Positions 1 to 12,755 of a DNA stretch of 64,000 bases are shown here, in pieces. Within the stretch, counting starts at the first letter, position 1; each line of letters begins with the position of its first letter. The position numbers and the translations under genes are program-made. Source of the DNA: Rhizoctonia solani (lineage: Eukaryota > Basidiomycota > Agaricomycetes > Cantharellales > Ceratobasidiaceae); contig NC_057370.1 in NCBI RefSeq assembly GCF_016906535.1, positions 620,001 through 684,000 of the forward strand, given 5' to 3'. The notes below the pieces were generated by a model that worked only from the letters and a program-made list of their open reading frames with translations, was not told the origin of the DNA and did not search any database.

Positions 1-648
1 CAGGGGCTCTAGATTATTGAAACAGACCTTGTATGTAGTTACACTCCCTTTCGGAATATCAAGGATATAATCGTATACTGCCCATTGATGAGGGGTAACT
101 TTCTATATTTGTTAAGTGTGAGTGCAGTGATCCAAACAAGTTACATTTCGCACCTTGCCATCCTTGGTTCGAAAGCTGGCCCTTTCAGACTCAGTGCGAG
201 GGAAATATATAACCTCTCGAATAACATAAACCGCGTGTATCTACCTTACAATGAACAAACTAACCGGGTTGAAGCACTTCAAGCACAGATCTCTTTGAGG
301 TGAATGTAGGGCAGCCTGGTTTCAATGTGGCAAGTGACTGCCGCTGAGAGCTGGTATTAGTTTCAGTCAGAAGGCCCTTTTTAATAGGGGCGTTAACAAG
401 ATCCCAGATGTTTACTCTGGCAGCTGGCATGCTGATGAATAGGCGGAATTAGGTTGGCACGTCGCACGGATTGAAGTGACAATCTGCAGGATCTTACGCG
501 TTGTTTTTAAGGATGTTTGGGCGCACGTGACTATATGTCCTGATAGACATCAATATATCATTGGTTCCGTAAACATTAACAGTAGAGACAAAAGGCACGA
601 GCTCTGCAGAAAGCAAGCAAAGCAAGCGCGATAATGCGGCAGACACAT
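1..648. other. Downstream flank of actin, no gene recognised
   Basis: This stretch lies beyond the 3' end of the minus-strand actin gene and would hold its 3' UTR and terminator. I see no protein family, tRNA or repeat shared with the rest of the window. Short open frames exist but match nothing I recognise. CpG dinucleotides are present, as in the actin gene, unlike the decayed repeats to the right. Confidence 0.4.
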
Positions 649-2001
<1,353 letters not shown>

Positions 2002-2080
2002 TTTGTCGTCAAGAAATAATAAGTAAACGTAAGAGAGTCTAGTGGTGGGGGTCAGCAACAGGAGTCGAGCGAATCCCAAT

Positions 2081-2090
2081 GCTTATAAAC
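2081..2090 (-). promoter_or_regulatory. TATA-like box upstream of actin
   Basis: Reading the minus strand, GTTTATAAGC lies about 80 nt before the actin ATG at 2001, within the 330-bp gap between actin and the stop of the next gene. A pyrimidine-rich stretch lies between it and the start codon, as often seen before highly expressed fungal genes. Position and sequence are consistent with a core promoter; no transcript evidence is available. Confidence 0.4.
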
Positions 2091-2331
2091 TAGCGGAGGC
2101 TGTGCACACGGCTTCCGCGCGTCACGCATAACAGTGGAGCCCGCAGTATAGGCCATTTTACCAAATGAATTAGACACAACTCACTGTTTGTCGACGGACG
2201 CTGGTCGTGTCGTGTCGCAAGTGCTGTGGGCAAAGGGTGGGAAATATGCCGGATCCTTTTCGGTGCGACCCTAAGACCCTGTTATATCACACGTTTCATT
2301 TATTCCTATCACGGCTACACAGTGTGTCTAA

Positions 2332-4330
2332 CTAGTATGGACCCACTCCCAGTGAGCCCTGACACGTCGCTTCAACATCTGCTATCTCCTTGGGAGCGTT
2401 GATACTCAACACTACCGGGTCATTTCGTTCTACTAAGACTTCATCCTACAGTCCCTCGCTCATCAGTTCATCAAAACCCACGGAAAGAATGACGGAATGC
2501 CCCGACCTCAATGCGAATGCCGATATTATGAAACCACTTAGGGAAAATAGGGTCTGCAGGCACGTACACACCCGGTTCGATCGTGATAACCTGGCCTTCC
2601 ACGAGGCTAGACTTCAATTTAGCAAGACGTATACTTTTGACAGGTCGCGTCTTACATTGATGACGCTCAGAGTTTCCCTCGTGAAGATCTATGTGCTTTC
2701 AGCTGGGGGGGGGGGACATATGGAAAAATTGAAAGAGTACTAACCTATACCTATGGGGTGCGTCAAGTAGTGGGGATAGAGTCGGTCGATCAGCTTCCCG
2801 CCCGCACCAAGGTCGAACCCTACTCGTCTCAGCGCCTTTTAAGTAGATCAACACTCTGATTGTGCAGTGAATTCATGGACTCTTTGGATTCTTCGGTGCA
2901 CATCAATATGAGCTTTTTCTGAACTTCAAGAATAGATGCATATAGTTCGCGTTGTTCGGTGCACATCAATATGAGCTTTTTCTGAACTTCAAGAATAGAT
3001 GCATATAGTTCGCGTTGAGGGGGCGTAAATTGACCGGATGGACCAACTGGAAATGTGCGAGTGATGTCCGATGCATACCCGCTAAGAAACGGGTTGATAA
3101 TCGGCAAAACATTAGCGAAGCTCACGTACTTGAGTTCACACCCTGCATCCATGAGCACCATTTCTCCCTCCCTCAAGCGGCAATCATTATTCGTGTAATG
3201 TATTGCAAGTGCATTCGCACTACCCAAGGTATAATGAGAGCTATTGAATTGATGAATAACTCCTCACCCTCTAGCGACTACAGGCACATATGCGGGACGT
3301 TGCGCACCCTGCAGCGCGCAGACGTACTCGAAATGAGCCGCTAACTGAGCTTCGGTCTCCGCGGATTTAGCAAATCGCATGGTCTGGTCCAACCTGCGTG
3401 TAAAAACATTCGACAGGGAATCGAGATACACGGGGACTGCCTTGGCATGTGAGGTGCCGCTAACATCGGCCGCTTTACGCATCGCTATTCGTTCCGCCAA
3501 ACTTTTGATCTTTCTGAGTTTCATCACTTCTTTGTGCAAACTTCTTGGTTTGTGTCTTTCTAGTATCGACATCATGGTTACCTCTGTGGAGGACGATTGT
3601 TGAGGTTGAGGAAAGAGAGTAAACCTTTGGTGAGGTCTTTGAGACACCAGAATCAGCTACTTGGGAGGGAACGTCGGCAAAGAAATGATTGGCGTCCTTC
3701 AGGACCAAGTCCAGGATTTTACACAGAACCTCAATGCTAAAGCCTTCATCTGCAGCAAATATCTTGACTGATTGTTGGACTCCAGTCCTGAGGATGAGAG
3801 AAATGAGGCAACATAATAACATGAGAGATGTCATGAGTCATACCTCGGACCGTGCCAGAGCTCATCGTAAGGGTCTTTATCCTTGACAAAAAGGTATGTT
3901 TTGTGCCCTTGCCGCTGGAGGTCTTCTGAAGGAGTATTGCTGCGTCTTGCTCTTCAATTCCAGTCAAATACCAGAAATTAGAGGATTGACGGAATTTGTA
4001 ACTGAGGAACGTCAGTCAATTGAAAACAAGTGCGGGCGTGGCTCTCAAAACGTACATACAATATATCTATGATCATAGTTCAGGGACATGCAGAATGGTC
4101 AGACGGAAGAAACATACTACTAGACATGTATTTTAGCTCTGCGGCAGAGCATAAGACAACACTACCTGTGGGCAACGAGTCCATTAATCTCTTGCGACGT
4201 CCAGCATATTCAGAAGCCTGTATTCCTGGGTGAGTTCCCCAGGTTCTAGTAGATGTGGGTGCGAGTCGTGCAGAGGTTGACCATATTTTGAATTTGAACA
4301 TGGATCCGAGTGTGGACAATGTTTGGGTGT
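2332..4330 (-). pseudogene. icp55: Xaa-Pro aminopeptidase, Icp55/XPNPEP3 type, frameshifted
   Basis: M24B metallopeptidase; Icp55 trims one residue from mitochondrial proteins after presequence cleavage. Minus-strand exons give, in order, GQPLHDSHPHLLEPGELT, EYAGRRKRLMDSLPTGSVV, YKFRQSSNFWYLTGIEEQDAA, AHFEYVCALQGAQRPAYVPV, the DAGCE and GYASDITRTFP metal-ligand segments, LYPHYLTHPIGIDLHE, GQVITIEPGVYVP and GIRIEDEVLV, then TAG at 2332-2334. The Asp, Asp, His, Glu, Glu ligands of the pita-bread fold are all present. Damage: one C appears missing before the conserved PGI (near 4229), one base is missing between LLKR and LRRVGFDLG (near 2840), the splice phase before YKFRQ does not fit, and 63 bp are tandemly duplicated. 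The N-terminal targeting exon was not resolved. Broken gene or consensus error, as for actin. Confidence 0.85.
2892..3017. repeat. Exact 63-bp tandem duplication in the aminopeptidase gene
   Basis: The units 2892-2954 and 2955-3017 read the same base for base. They repeat 21 codons (QRELYASILEVQ...MCTE) in frame, so this change alone lengthens the protein without a frameshift. Other members of the family have the segment once, directly after ITRTFPV...FTPP. The segment forms a helix after the metal-ligand strand, so the duplication would probably disturb folding. Perfect identity means it is recent or an assembly artefact. Confidence 0.9.
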
Positions 4331-5411
4331 ATGAAACTTTGAAATCGATGAAGAAAAGGGGGAAACTCGGAAACGGGCTAAAATTTTATGTTCGTTGGAC
4401 GAGAAGAGTCACTGAGCAATCATACCCACGAACGTGTCAATAGATTTTTGGGGAAAGGCATATCACCACGGCAGAGATGACGAAGATAGAGTGGAAAATG
4501 GGCCGTGAAGTACTTTGGTATCTTCATATAGAACGGAAGATGACGATCGGATAGCAAGGGTTCGATATAGTCGGTGGGTGGCTTTCCGTAAGGAATTGCC
4601 CCCCAAATAGTGATCTAAAACGGTCCTTCGGATCGGCTCGGAGTCGGGCCTGTTCGGGTGGCGGTGCAAGATCTGTGTGCCAAGACCATATTCTCTAAAA
4701 TGGCTTTCCGTAAGGTGTTAGACTCGCAGAGGCGAAACGGATGACTAAGCGAGTAGGCGCCGAACGAAGAGGACGGTGCAGACGAGTGTCGGGACGAGAG
4801 TGAGCGGAGCGAGCGAGTGAAATAAGCGAAATGTATTCTGCGAGTAAGAACTGGTGTTGCAAGCGATGGGAGGCATTGGACTTCCCATGCTTGCTTATAT
4901 ACATAAGTGCATACATGCAAGGAGGCCGCAGGCGCCGGTAGAAAGTGTCCGTGAGCCCGGAGGCGAAACAGGAGAGAAAGAGAGAAGTGAAATACAAGAC
5001 AAAATGAAAGAGGTACGCGAAGATAAGGAGTGGGGAGCCGAGAGCTCTGCACGACCAATCGTAAGAACCATGGTCCAAGTCGGAGTTTGGCCGAATTGGG
5101 GCCAATGTCGTGCGAATGAGCGCAACAACCGCGTGGGATCCTTGGGTACCTGAGGGAAGAGGTTGAGGTGCAAGAAAGTCGCATGAAAGCGACGGGCCGG
5201 AGAGAGGGGGCCGGAGGGCGAGGAGAACGGGCAACAAGGTGGCAACGAGGGTGGCGGTCACGTGCAGGCGTTTACGGTGTTTACGGACCTGGGTTCGTAA
5301 CAGGACCCCCCTCCTATGGTCGAGCACCTGTGAGACGCTTGGAAGATTGTTTCGTAGGCGGAGAGAGGTGTCAGGTCGAGGACGAGGGTGAGAGACGCGA
5401 CCGGAGCGGCT
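4331..5411. other. Host intergenic region, no gene recognised
   Basis: This is the upstream side of the aminopeptidase gene and probably holds its first exon or promoter. Long open frames run across it on both strands, but they are biased, Ser/Arg/Leu-rich translations with no recognisable domain, typical of GC-richer CT-biased DNA. A short motif, GGCTTTCCGTAAGG, occurs twice (about 4578 and 4700). From 5412 the sequence becomes repeat-derived. Confidence 0.4.
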
Positions 5412-5600
5412 CTATCTTACTTATCACACCTCCAGTCCTCAGGCCCCCTTGCCATTGTAGATAACCCCCTAGTCACTGCCTTAAGCAGGTAGTGTAGTAG
5501 TTAGCCTAGATCTCATAGATTAGTCAGCAGTGTCTTGTACTAGTTACAGCCTTAAGCACCTGCTCCCCACTAGTGCATACCCACCTTACAGTGGTGTACA
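5412..5600 (+). repeat. 3' fragment of a family A-type LTR
   Basis: The segment carries the closing landmarks of family A LTRs: CACACCTCCAG...GGCCCC, then repeats of CCTTAAG/CAGCCTTAAG, then CCACCTTACAGTGGTGTACA. The same series closes the complete LTRs at 15142-15701, 27634-28196 and 20034-24396. The 5' part is absent. It marks the left border of the repeat-rich territory. Confidence 0.75.
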
Positions 5601-5910
5601 CAATTGGGCACATTGGGTGCACTAAGAACTTGCCAAATTGTGGTCATGTGCCCACTTTTTGATCATATTTACAAGCTACATGCAAACAAGGTAAACTGCT
5701 CACAAACCAAGTCAAACTTTGCTAAAAGAGAAGGGAGAGAAGAGAAGAGAAACACAGAAGAGTTACATGAGAGAGGTAGGGGACTTGGGGGGAGCTGAAG
5801 ACAGTACAGATGCCTTAAGAGCAAATGATGAGAGGCCAAGAGGGCTGGAGGGTGGTAGCCATAAGGGTAAAGAGTGGTCATAAGAACATATGGAAATGTG
5901 GTGTAAGGCC
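5601..5910. other. Unassigned stretch
   Basis: Between the LTR fragment and the spliced gene fragment there is A/G-rich sequence (runs of AGAAGGGAGAGAAG) with no coding family, no terminal repeat and no TSD that I can pair. It may be leader sequence of the degraded element to which the LTR fragment belonged. Confidence 0.3.
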
Positions 5911-6150
5911 CTACAAAGGTTGAGCAGTTGCCAATTCCTGACTTGGTATGAACTCAGCTACTGCCTCCAGTCCCAGCAGAGTTCCAAACAGTTTGTCCCA
6001 ATACTCTGGGTGATGAACTGGTGAGTATGTGCCTGTGCTCTGCAGGCTGGTAGAACAATAGGACATGGTGCAGCTTTTACTCACCTTTGCTGCACAAGCA
6101 TTGGGCATTGAGGTAGGGAATCAAGCCCAATACTCCCCATAGAAGCCATG
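5911..6150 (-). pseudogene. Spliced fragment of an unknown gene
   Basis: On the minus strand an open segment ending LPQCPMLVQQR is followed by GTGAGT, a short AT/CT-containing stretch and CTGCAG, after which the frame continues STGTYSPVHHPEYWDKLFGT and LLGLEAVAEFIPSQELATAQ to a TAG at 5911-5913. The intron is about 45 nt, the size of those in the actin gene, and joining the two exons preserves the frame. I do not recognise the protein. It could be the C-terminus of a host gene whose 5' part was removed by insertions, or a piece of an accessory ORF of a mobile element. Confidence 0.35.
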
Positions 6151-6204
6151 ACTCCAGTGATGACTTGGATTAAGCAGCATTAATACTACAAGAGAGCACT
6201 GATG

Positions 6205-6236
6205 TCATAGACACTCCATACCAGTGAATTTATTCC
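6205..6236 (+). repeat. Left stub of an older family B LTR (target of element B)
   Basis: The sequence just before element B reads like the start of a B LTR (AGACACTCCATACCAG, then AATTTATTCC). It resumes after the right TSD at 26424 with CAATTTCTTGATTTTAAAC, the next block of the B LTR. Element B therefore inserted into the LTR of an older relative. Confidence 0.65.
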
Positions 6237-6816
6237 TGTTGTAGACACACTTATACCAAGGACATTTATTCCGATTTTCTCAATTTTAAACAAAGTCAAA
6301 CAAACAACATTTTTTGATCACGTGACTTTGGCGCTTATATCATACACTAAGTGCCAAGCCATGTCCCTCCCACGCTTATTTGGTACATGTAGCCACTCCA
6401 CCTATGACATCATCATGAACATGTCAGTGACATGTATGCATGAGTAAGGCCAACTGCAGAGCAGGGTCTTATTGGATTCAATATTTGATATAATGTATTT
6501 GTAAATAGCTAGTAGATAGAATATATAAGGAGGCCAACCCAACCATGGTAATACCCAGGTCATTACCTCTTGTTGCATCCCCAACACTGTACAAGGGCCT
6601 TAAGCCCAGTAACTTACTTAGTAGATACTTAGTTCACCGCCTTAAGCGGCTCTCTCATTGTAGATACATACTTGGTCATTGCCTGTAGGGCTTTGGTCAT
6701 TGTAGATACTTAGTTAGTTGTGTAGGGTAGCTGGTCACCACCTTAGGCAGTATTCTCACTATACCCCCCGGCCACAAGCACCAACACCCTTAACATCCCA
6801 CCAGACATCTAGGACA
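6237..6816 (+). repeat. 5' LTR of element B
   Basis: Starts TGTTGTAGACACAC and ends CATCTAGGACA (580 bp). It contains TCACGTGAC next to TTGGCGCTTAT, an AATATATAAGG TATA-like box near 6515 and CCTTAAGC repeats near the end. The partner LTR is at 25837-26418; the differences I noticed are mostly CG in one copy against CA or TG in the other. Confidence 0.85.
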
Positions 6817-6910
6817 CTAGCTTGTCACTGCCTTAAGCAGTATTCTCACTGTACCCTGTGGCCACAAGCACCAACACCCTTGACATCCCACCAGACATCT
6901 AGGACACTAG
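6731..6910 (+). repeat. 90-bp tandem duplication at the LTR B end
   Basis: Units 6731-6820 and 6821-6910 both run from (CT)GTCAC through GGCAGTATTCTCACT to AGGACACTAG with a few mismatches. The second unit lies beyond the LTR end, so the element has one and two-thirds copies of the LTR tail. Similar tail duplication is seen near 41585-41700. Confidence 0.7.
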
Positions 6911-7290
6911 GTAAATCAACCTTGCATTGGTTGCAAACCATTCTGCACTACCCACTAAGTGCCAACCAACAAGAAGAGTACCTGTAATAGCACAACCAAA
7001 ATCACGTGATTGGGGCCACCTTGCAGGACAGAATAATCAAAGTCCCCCACCCCCACGTAGTAGGAAATTGCTATAAGGCAGGCTACTCCTATTGCCTGCA
7101 TACCATGGTTGCCGCACCCTTTGCTAGCAGAACCAGACAGCAGATACACTGCTTGCAGAGACAAGGTACTACATCATGCCTGCCCACAGCAGTGATTAGC
7201 TACACTTACTGTTCAATGCTAGTTGTTTGATGCAGGTTCTTGGCATATAATGCAATGAAGCGCTCATAAGTCCTGATATAGGCATACCTG
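6911..7290 (+). other. Leader region of element B
   Basis: Between the LTR and the first gag-like sequence there is no protein family. A primer-binding site could not be assigned with confidence. The segment around 7038-7095 (CCACGTAGTAGGAAATTGCTATAAGGC) resembles the leader of element A near 13815, showing the two families share leader sequence. Confidence 0.4.
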
Positions 7291-9330
7291 GCTGTTGCAG
7301 CCCCCATTACTCCCACTTGCCCATCATTACCTCATGCACGCCACTTGCTCCTCACAGGCCTCTTCACATGCTGGCCACTCCTATCTGCCCACACTTCCAT
7401 GGCTACCTGCTCCCAGCTACCCTCTAGAGCCTGCTCCCCTCTCAATCAGGGAGAGTTGGGACCCTACCTTCCAACAACCACCCCTATCAAGCTTGGGAAG
7501 TCTCCCTCAAGCAAATCACATGTCTCCTCCTTGGCCTCCTTGGCCAAGTTGAGAACCTTGAACAGAAGGTTGAAGAAGTCCAGGAAGCAGGGGTCAAGGC
7601 CTGTACAAACCTTGAGAATGTTTCCCAAGCTGTTGATGGCATCAAGGATGGGCTTAGAAGCCTCCAAGGCCCTACACCCCTGGAAGGAGCCAAACCCAAG
7701 GTGGTGGACAAAGCGCCATGCCCCATACCAAAAGCCAAACCTATTGGATCAGCTAGTGGGCCCCCTTCTGGCCCAAACAACCAAGGGGCCTCCCATCTTT
7801 TGCCCAGCTACCCTGTGATGAGCAGCACCCCCAAGTCCCTTCTCCCCCTCCATCTCCGTGTCTCCAATCCCCAATTGGCGCCCCTGCCCCTCCTCTGCCG
7901 CTCCAGTTGCTGCATACCCTGCTCCCATAAAAGTTGACCGCCCTGATGCCTACACAGGCAAAATAGGGAGCAAGGCCAAACAGTGGCTAACCGCATGCTG
8001 GCCTGGACCCACCTCAATTTGTGGATGTTCCCAACCAATCAAGAGGTCCTGTCATTCCTCTTGATGAATATGAAGGACGCCACTGGGGCCTGGGCCCACC
8101 TGCACCTGATCAGCTTGTTCACACTGGGCTATCATCCAAATGGTTGAGGGATTCAAACTGGAGTTCCTGGCAGCTTTTGGCAACCCCTGATGCAACAAGG
8201 GCTGCCAAGCAGAAAATCACATCTCTCACCCAATCCGGCACATGTGGGATTACATCACAAAGTTCAGGACTCTAGCAATGGAACTGCACTGGAATGACAC
8301 GGCTCTCAGAGGCCAATTTGCCCATGGCCTCTGGGAGGTCAGCTGCCAAAATTGCAACCCATGAGCACTGCCCTTGTGTCCTAGACATCCTTAAGGGTTG
8401 TCTAGGTAGCAGGTGCTTGAGGCCGTATAGAACTAAGTGGAGCCGCTTAAGGCGGTGTGAGGTGCTACCTACAACAACTAACTATCCTAGTACAGTGACC
8501 AAGGCCGTAAGGGCAATGGCAAGCTAAGTATCTACAACAAGAAAGCCGCTTAAGGGACAAGTACAAGGGGATGCTACTAAGTGGTTACTGGCCTAAGGCC
8601 TTGTACATTGTGGAGTGCAACAAGAGGAATTGACCTGGGTGTTACCATGGTCAGTTGGCCTCCTTATATATTACAAGGGTGAGCTATTTACAAATACATA
8701 ATATGCAATACCATAACCAATAAGAACCCTGCTCCACAGTCAGCCTTACTCATGCATACATGTCACTGACATGTTATGATGACGTCATGGGTGGAGGTGG
8801 CTACATATGCTGTTTAAGCGCAGATGGGGATGTGGCTCAGCGCTTAGCGTATGATATAAGCGCCGAGGTCACGTGATTGAAAATGTAGTCTGATTGTCTT
8901 TGTTTAAAATCGAGAAAAAGGGAATAAATTCCCTGGTATCAAGTGTGTCTACAACACCTTGTACACTCCTTGAGCTGCCAAATGCAGCCCTTGTCATGAC
9001 AATGATCCATGAAGAATGTGCTAGCATCCACCAAAGGATAGTAAGACTAGCAAGTCATCCAACCCTGCAAGGGGGACAAGTACCAGCCAGCAGGCCACCT
9101 CAAGGAAACTCTCCAACAACTCCAACTATGTGTTGGAAGAGGACCAAAACTGCTGCCATGCTGCTGGCGCCTGCATCAAATGCAGCAAAATGGGCCACAA
9201 GTTGCAGAATGTCACACTGCTGGAAGGGAACCCCTATAGAGGAAGGGGTCAAAAGGAAGCTGCCAAAATTGGCAAAGAGTCTGGACCCACCTTGGGAAAA
9301 GACTAAGGGTACCTGCTGCTGCGTGCATGG
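7291..9330 (+). pseudogene. gag of element B, interrupted
   Basis: Gag would form the virus-like particle of the retrotransposon. Plus-strand fragments in several frames give a coiled-coil (VENLEQKVEEVQEAG near 7550), a Pro/Lys linker (KPIGSASGPPSGPN), and the retrotransposon-gag core (VDRPDAYTGKIGSKAKQWL near 7935, then WMFPTNQEVLSFLLMNM). A CCHC knuckle remnant CIKCSKMGHKLQNV near 9170 has lost its last Cys. The gene is cut by an antisense solo LTR at 8377-8956. Many stops and shifts are present. The order coiled coil, gag core, knuckle matches the gag of element A, with which it is clearly homologous. Confidence 0.75.
8377..8956 (-). repeat. Solo LTR B, antisense in gag B
   Basis: Reads TGTCCTAGACATC to GTCTACAACA, the reverse complement of LTR B, 580 bp. 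It is flanked by CCTTG at 8372-8376 and 8957-8961, a 5-bp TSD as made by retroviral-type integrases. No internal region remains, so it arose by LTR-LTR recombination after insertion. The gag sequence continues on both sides. Confidence 0.9.
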
Positions 9331-9429
9331 ACCCAAGGACTCTGGCTCTTTATTTGAAATTTGTAATATATTGTCCCATAGAAATTCACCCTTGTTCACA
9401 ATTTCAATCAAACCAGAGAAACAAGCAGA

Positions 9430-12400
9430 CCACTTAGAAGTCCTGATAGATTCAGGTGCCACATCTTCATCTTACACCCTGCATGGCAGAACTACTCTGC
9501 CTCCCACTCATAGATCTCCCACACCCCTGTACCATAACAATGCTTAATGGGTCAAGCCCCCAGGCAGGAAAAATCTGGAAAAAAGCCAACCTCACCTTCT
9601 CTCCTTTGATGACAAAACAATGACAGAGACATTCCTTATTTGCAATACTGGTTCACACTCTGCCATCTTGGGACTCAAATGGTTAGATGCCCACAATCCG
9701 AAATCAATTGGAACTCATGTACACTCTCTTTCCCCATTCACCCCCAGAACATGTGGCAATTGCCAAGGAAGAGGAAGCAGACAAGGACCCTCTGAACAGA
9801 GTACCCTCCAAATATCATCAATATTGCCAAGGTATTTGGAGAAGAAGAATCAACAAGCTCCTCCACACTGGCACTATGACTTGGCATTGAGCTTACAGAA
9901 GATGACCCCCTTAATTCCCTTTATACAGCAGGACCAATGCTGAGTCCGCTATGCTCAAGGGCTGGCTCAGGGATGAATTGAGGCAGGCAAAATCTGCCAA
10001 GCAATCATCTATCAGCTCCCCTGTCATGTCATGCCTAAAAAGGATGGTTCCCGTTGCTTGGTTGTAGACTACTGTTGCCTGAATAACCGACAAAAAAGAA
10101 CATCTATCTGTTACTGTCCTAGACGTCTATAAGGACGTCAAGGAGGAGGGCGCTTGCGGCCGGATGTAACTAAGTAAAAACCGCGTAAGGCGGTGGCAAG
10201 CTATCCTACAACAACACAGCTATACTACAATGACCAAGGCCGTAAGGGCAATGACGGATGTAACTAAGTAAAAACCGCGTAAGGCGGTGGCAAGCTATCC
10301 TACAACAACAACCAGCTATACTACAATGACCAAGGCCGTAAGGGCAATGATGAGCCAGGTAAGTACAACGCAGAGGCCGCTTAAGGCGGTGTGGACTAAG
10401 TAACTAAGTAAGGGTTTGCTGGGCTATAAGGCCCTTGTACAAAATGGAATGCAACAAGAGGTAATCAACCTGGGTGTTACCATGGTTGGTTGGCCTCCTT
10501 ATATATTACAGAGGTGAACTAATTACAAATACAATATATGCAATACCATAACCAATAAGAACCCCGCTCCGCAGTTGGTCTTATTCATGCGTACGTGTCA
10601 CTGACGTGTCATGATGACGTCATAGATGGAGGTGGCTACGTATGCTGAGATAAGCGCGGATGGGGACGTGGCTTGGCGCTTAGTGTATGATATAAGCGCC
10701 AAAGTCACGTGGTTGAGAAAGTTGTCCGTTTGTCTTTGTTTAAAATCGAGAAAATGGGAATAAATTCCCTGGTATCAACTGTGTCTATGACAGTTACCCC
10801 ATCCTGATGACCTCATGGCACAGCTCCACAGCGCCAAGGTCTTCACCAAACTAGACCTACAATGGGGTTACAACAACGTCCATGTCAAAGAAGGTGACAA
10901 GCAGAAAACAGCCTTCCGCACTAAGTATGGCCTCTACAAATCCCTAGTCATGACTTTTGGTTTAACAAATGCTCCCACCACCTTTCAACACTTCATGAAC
11001 AACTGTTTAAAGACCTACTGGATGTATGCATCATCATTTACCTTGATGACATCCTGATCTAATCTAAGGATGACGCATCCCACACTCAGCATGTCCATGA
11101 AGTCTTACGGTGTTTAATGGAGAACCAACTGTTTTGCAAGGCCTCCAAATGTATGTTCCATGTGACCTCCATGGAATACCTTGGCATCATTGTCTCCAAT
11201 AAAGGGTTCAGCCTGGACAAACTCAAAATCCAGGCCATCCAAGATTGGCCTACGCCCACTAAGCTTAAAGAAGTTCAGTTGTTCCTAGGGTTTGCCAATT
11301 TTAGTCACATGGCACGGTCCCTGCATAACTTGGTCAAAAAGGATACACCATGGAAATGGGAAACTAAGGAACAGGAAGCTATCCAGGGTTGAAGGATGCC
11401 ATCACCAGCACCCCAGTACTATGCCACGCCAACCCCACCAAACCCTATTTCCTGGAAACTGATGCTTCAGGTGCTGCTCTTGGGTCAATACTCAGCCAAT
11501 GCCAGGAGGATGGAAGGTTACACCCACTAGGATTCCTATTGGAGTCATTCAAGGGGGCAGAACAAAATTACAACACTCATGATAAGGAGCTTCTGGCAAT
11601 CATCCACTCCTTCAAGTATTGGCACATATTTTTGGAGGGTACCACACACCCCATTACTGTGTTCACCAACCACCGGAATCTGGAATACTGGAAGGAATCC
11701 TGGACGTTCAACCGCCACCACGCACAATGGCACCTCCTGCTTGCTGGGTACAACTTCCAAATTGTATACCAGCCTGGCAAACAATCCAGTAAACCAGACG
11801 CCCTGTCCTGTTGATCCACCACACCAATGTTCCCCCTGCTGACCAAACCATGTTGCCCAATCTTGTCTTTGCCAACATTGCCCTAGTACTACCAGAAAAA
11901 GAGTTACAGTGCCAGATTGAGTCATCCCTGGATCAGGATGAATCTCTGGGAGAAATTCTCCAGTTCCTCCAAAACAAGTCAAAGGCCCCTCCATCAATCA
12001 AACGTGCATTCAAGGACTATGAAATGGAAGCCAGCTTGTTATTCTACCAAGGCTGCATTGTAGTCCCAGATGTAGGGACCCTAAGGACAGATCTACTGCG
12101 CATTTTCCATGATAGCCCCTTGGCAGGACATCCCAGCAGGCAAAGGACCCTTGAACTTGTTTCACGCAATTATTACTGGCCTGGTATCCGTGCCAACATA
12201 CTGGCATGTCAATTCCTGTGAAACCTGCCAGCAAATAAGGAAGCCCAAGTATGCCTCAATTCCCCTGCAACCATTGGAACTCCCCACATGTCCTTGGGAG
12301 CATATTTCATACAACATGATTGTGGATCCTCCCAAGGATGGTAACTACAACTCCATCTTTTTTGTGGATAGTTTCACCAAATATGTAATCCTGGTGGAAT

Positions 12401-12755
12401 GCTCCAAAAAACTCAAGGCGCCAGAATTGGCCAACTTATTCCTACACCACGTATGGAAGAAGTATGGCATGCCAGAGAAGACTGTATCAGACCATGGATG
12501 TGTGTTCAACAACAAATTCCTGAGAGCTCTGTACCAACGCCTGGGAATAGATCCCCATTCCTCCTCCACTTACCACCCTCAGAGCAACGGACAAACAGAA
12601 CATGTCAAACCATCCGTTGAACACTTCCTGAGGGCATACTCTGGCATTAACCAGAGGGACTGGGTCAAATGGCTCCCCATGGCGGAATTTGCTTATAACA
12701 CGCTGTCCACAACGCTACCAGCAAGACCCCCTTCAGGGCACTAAATGGATGGGAA
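9430..12755 (+). pseudogene. pol of element B (protease, RT, RNase H, integrase)
   Basis: Polyprotein fragments in order: aspartic protease VLIDSGATSSS near 9445; RT from VFTKLDLQWGYNNV near 10840 through TFGLTNAP and YLDDI near 11040; RNase H ETDASGAALGSILSQ near 11458, ending KQSSKPDALS; integrase with HPSRQRTLELVSRNYYWPG near 12130, zinc motif CETCQQ, and core to 12755. The integrase core has HISYNMIV where the first catalytic Asp is expected (AAC at 12313-12315) and RNase H has TNHRNLEYW instead of TDH (AAC at 11668-11670). Frame breaks are frequent. An LTR sits inside at 10115-10792. The gene is cut at 12755 by LTR E and resumes at 25250. Confidence 0.8.
10115..10792 (-). repeat. LTR of B type, antisense in pol B
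   Basis: Reads TGTCCTAGACGTC to GTGTCTATGACA. The TSD GTTAC is at 10110-10114 and 10793-10797. At 678 bp it is about 100 bp longer than other B LTRs because a block of about 94 bp (GGATGTAACTAAG through CGTAAGGGCAATGA) occurs twice in tandem, about 10162-10255 and 10256-10350. It retains more CG dinucleotides than its neighbours, which suggests a later insertion. Confidence 0.88.

Noticed and set aside
4615..5327. Long overlapping open frames on both strands upstream of the aminopeptidase
   Set aside because: They translate to low-complexity Ser/Arg/Leu-rich peptides in several frames at once, without domains or consistent splice sites; compositional ORFs are the simpler explanation.
7345..7818. 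A 157-codon plus-strand ORF as an independent host gene
   Set aside because: Neighbouring frames show it overlaps the coiled-coil part of gag B; the open frame is a by-product of decay.
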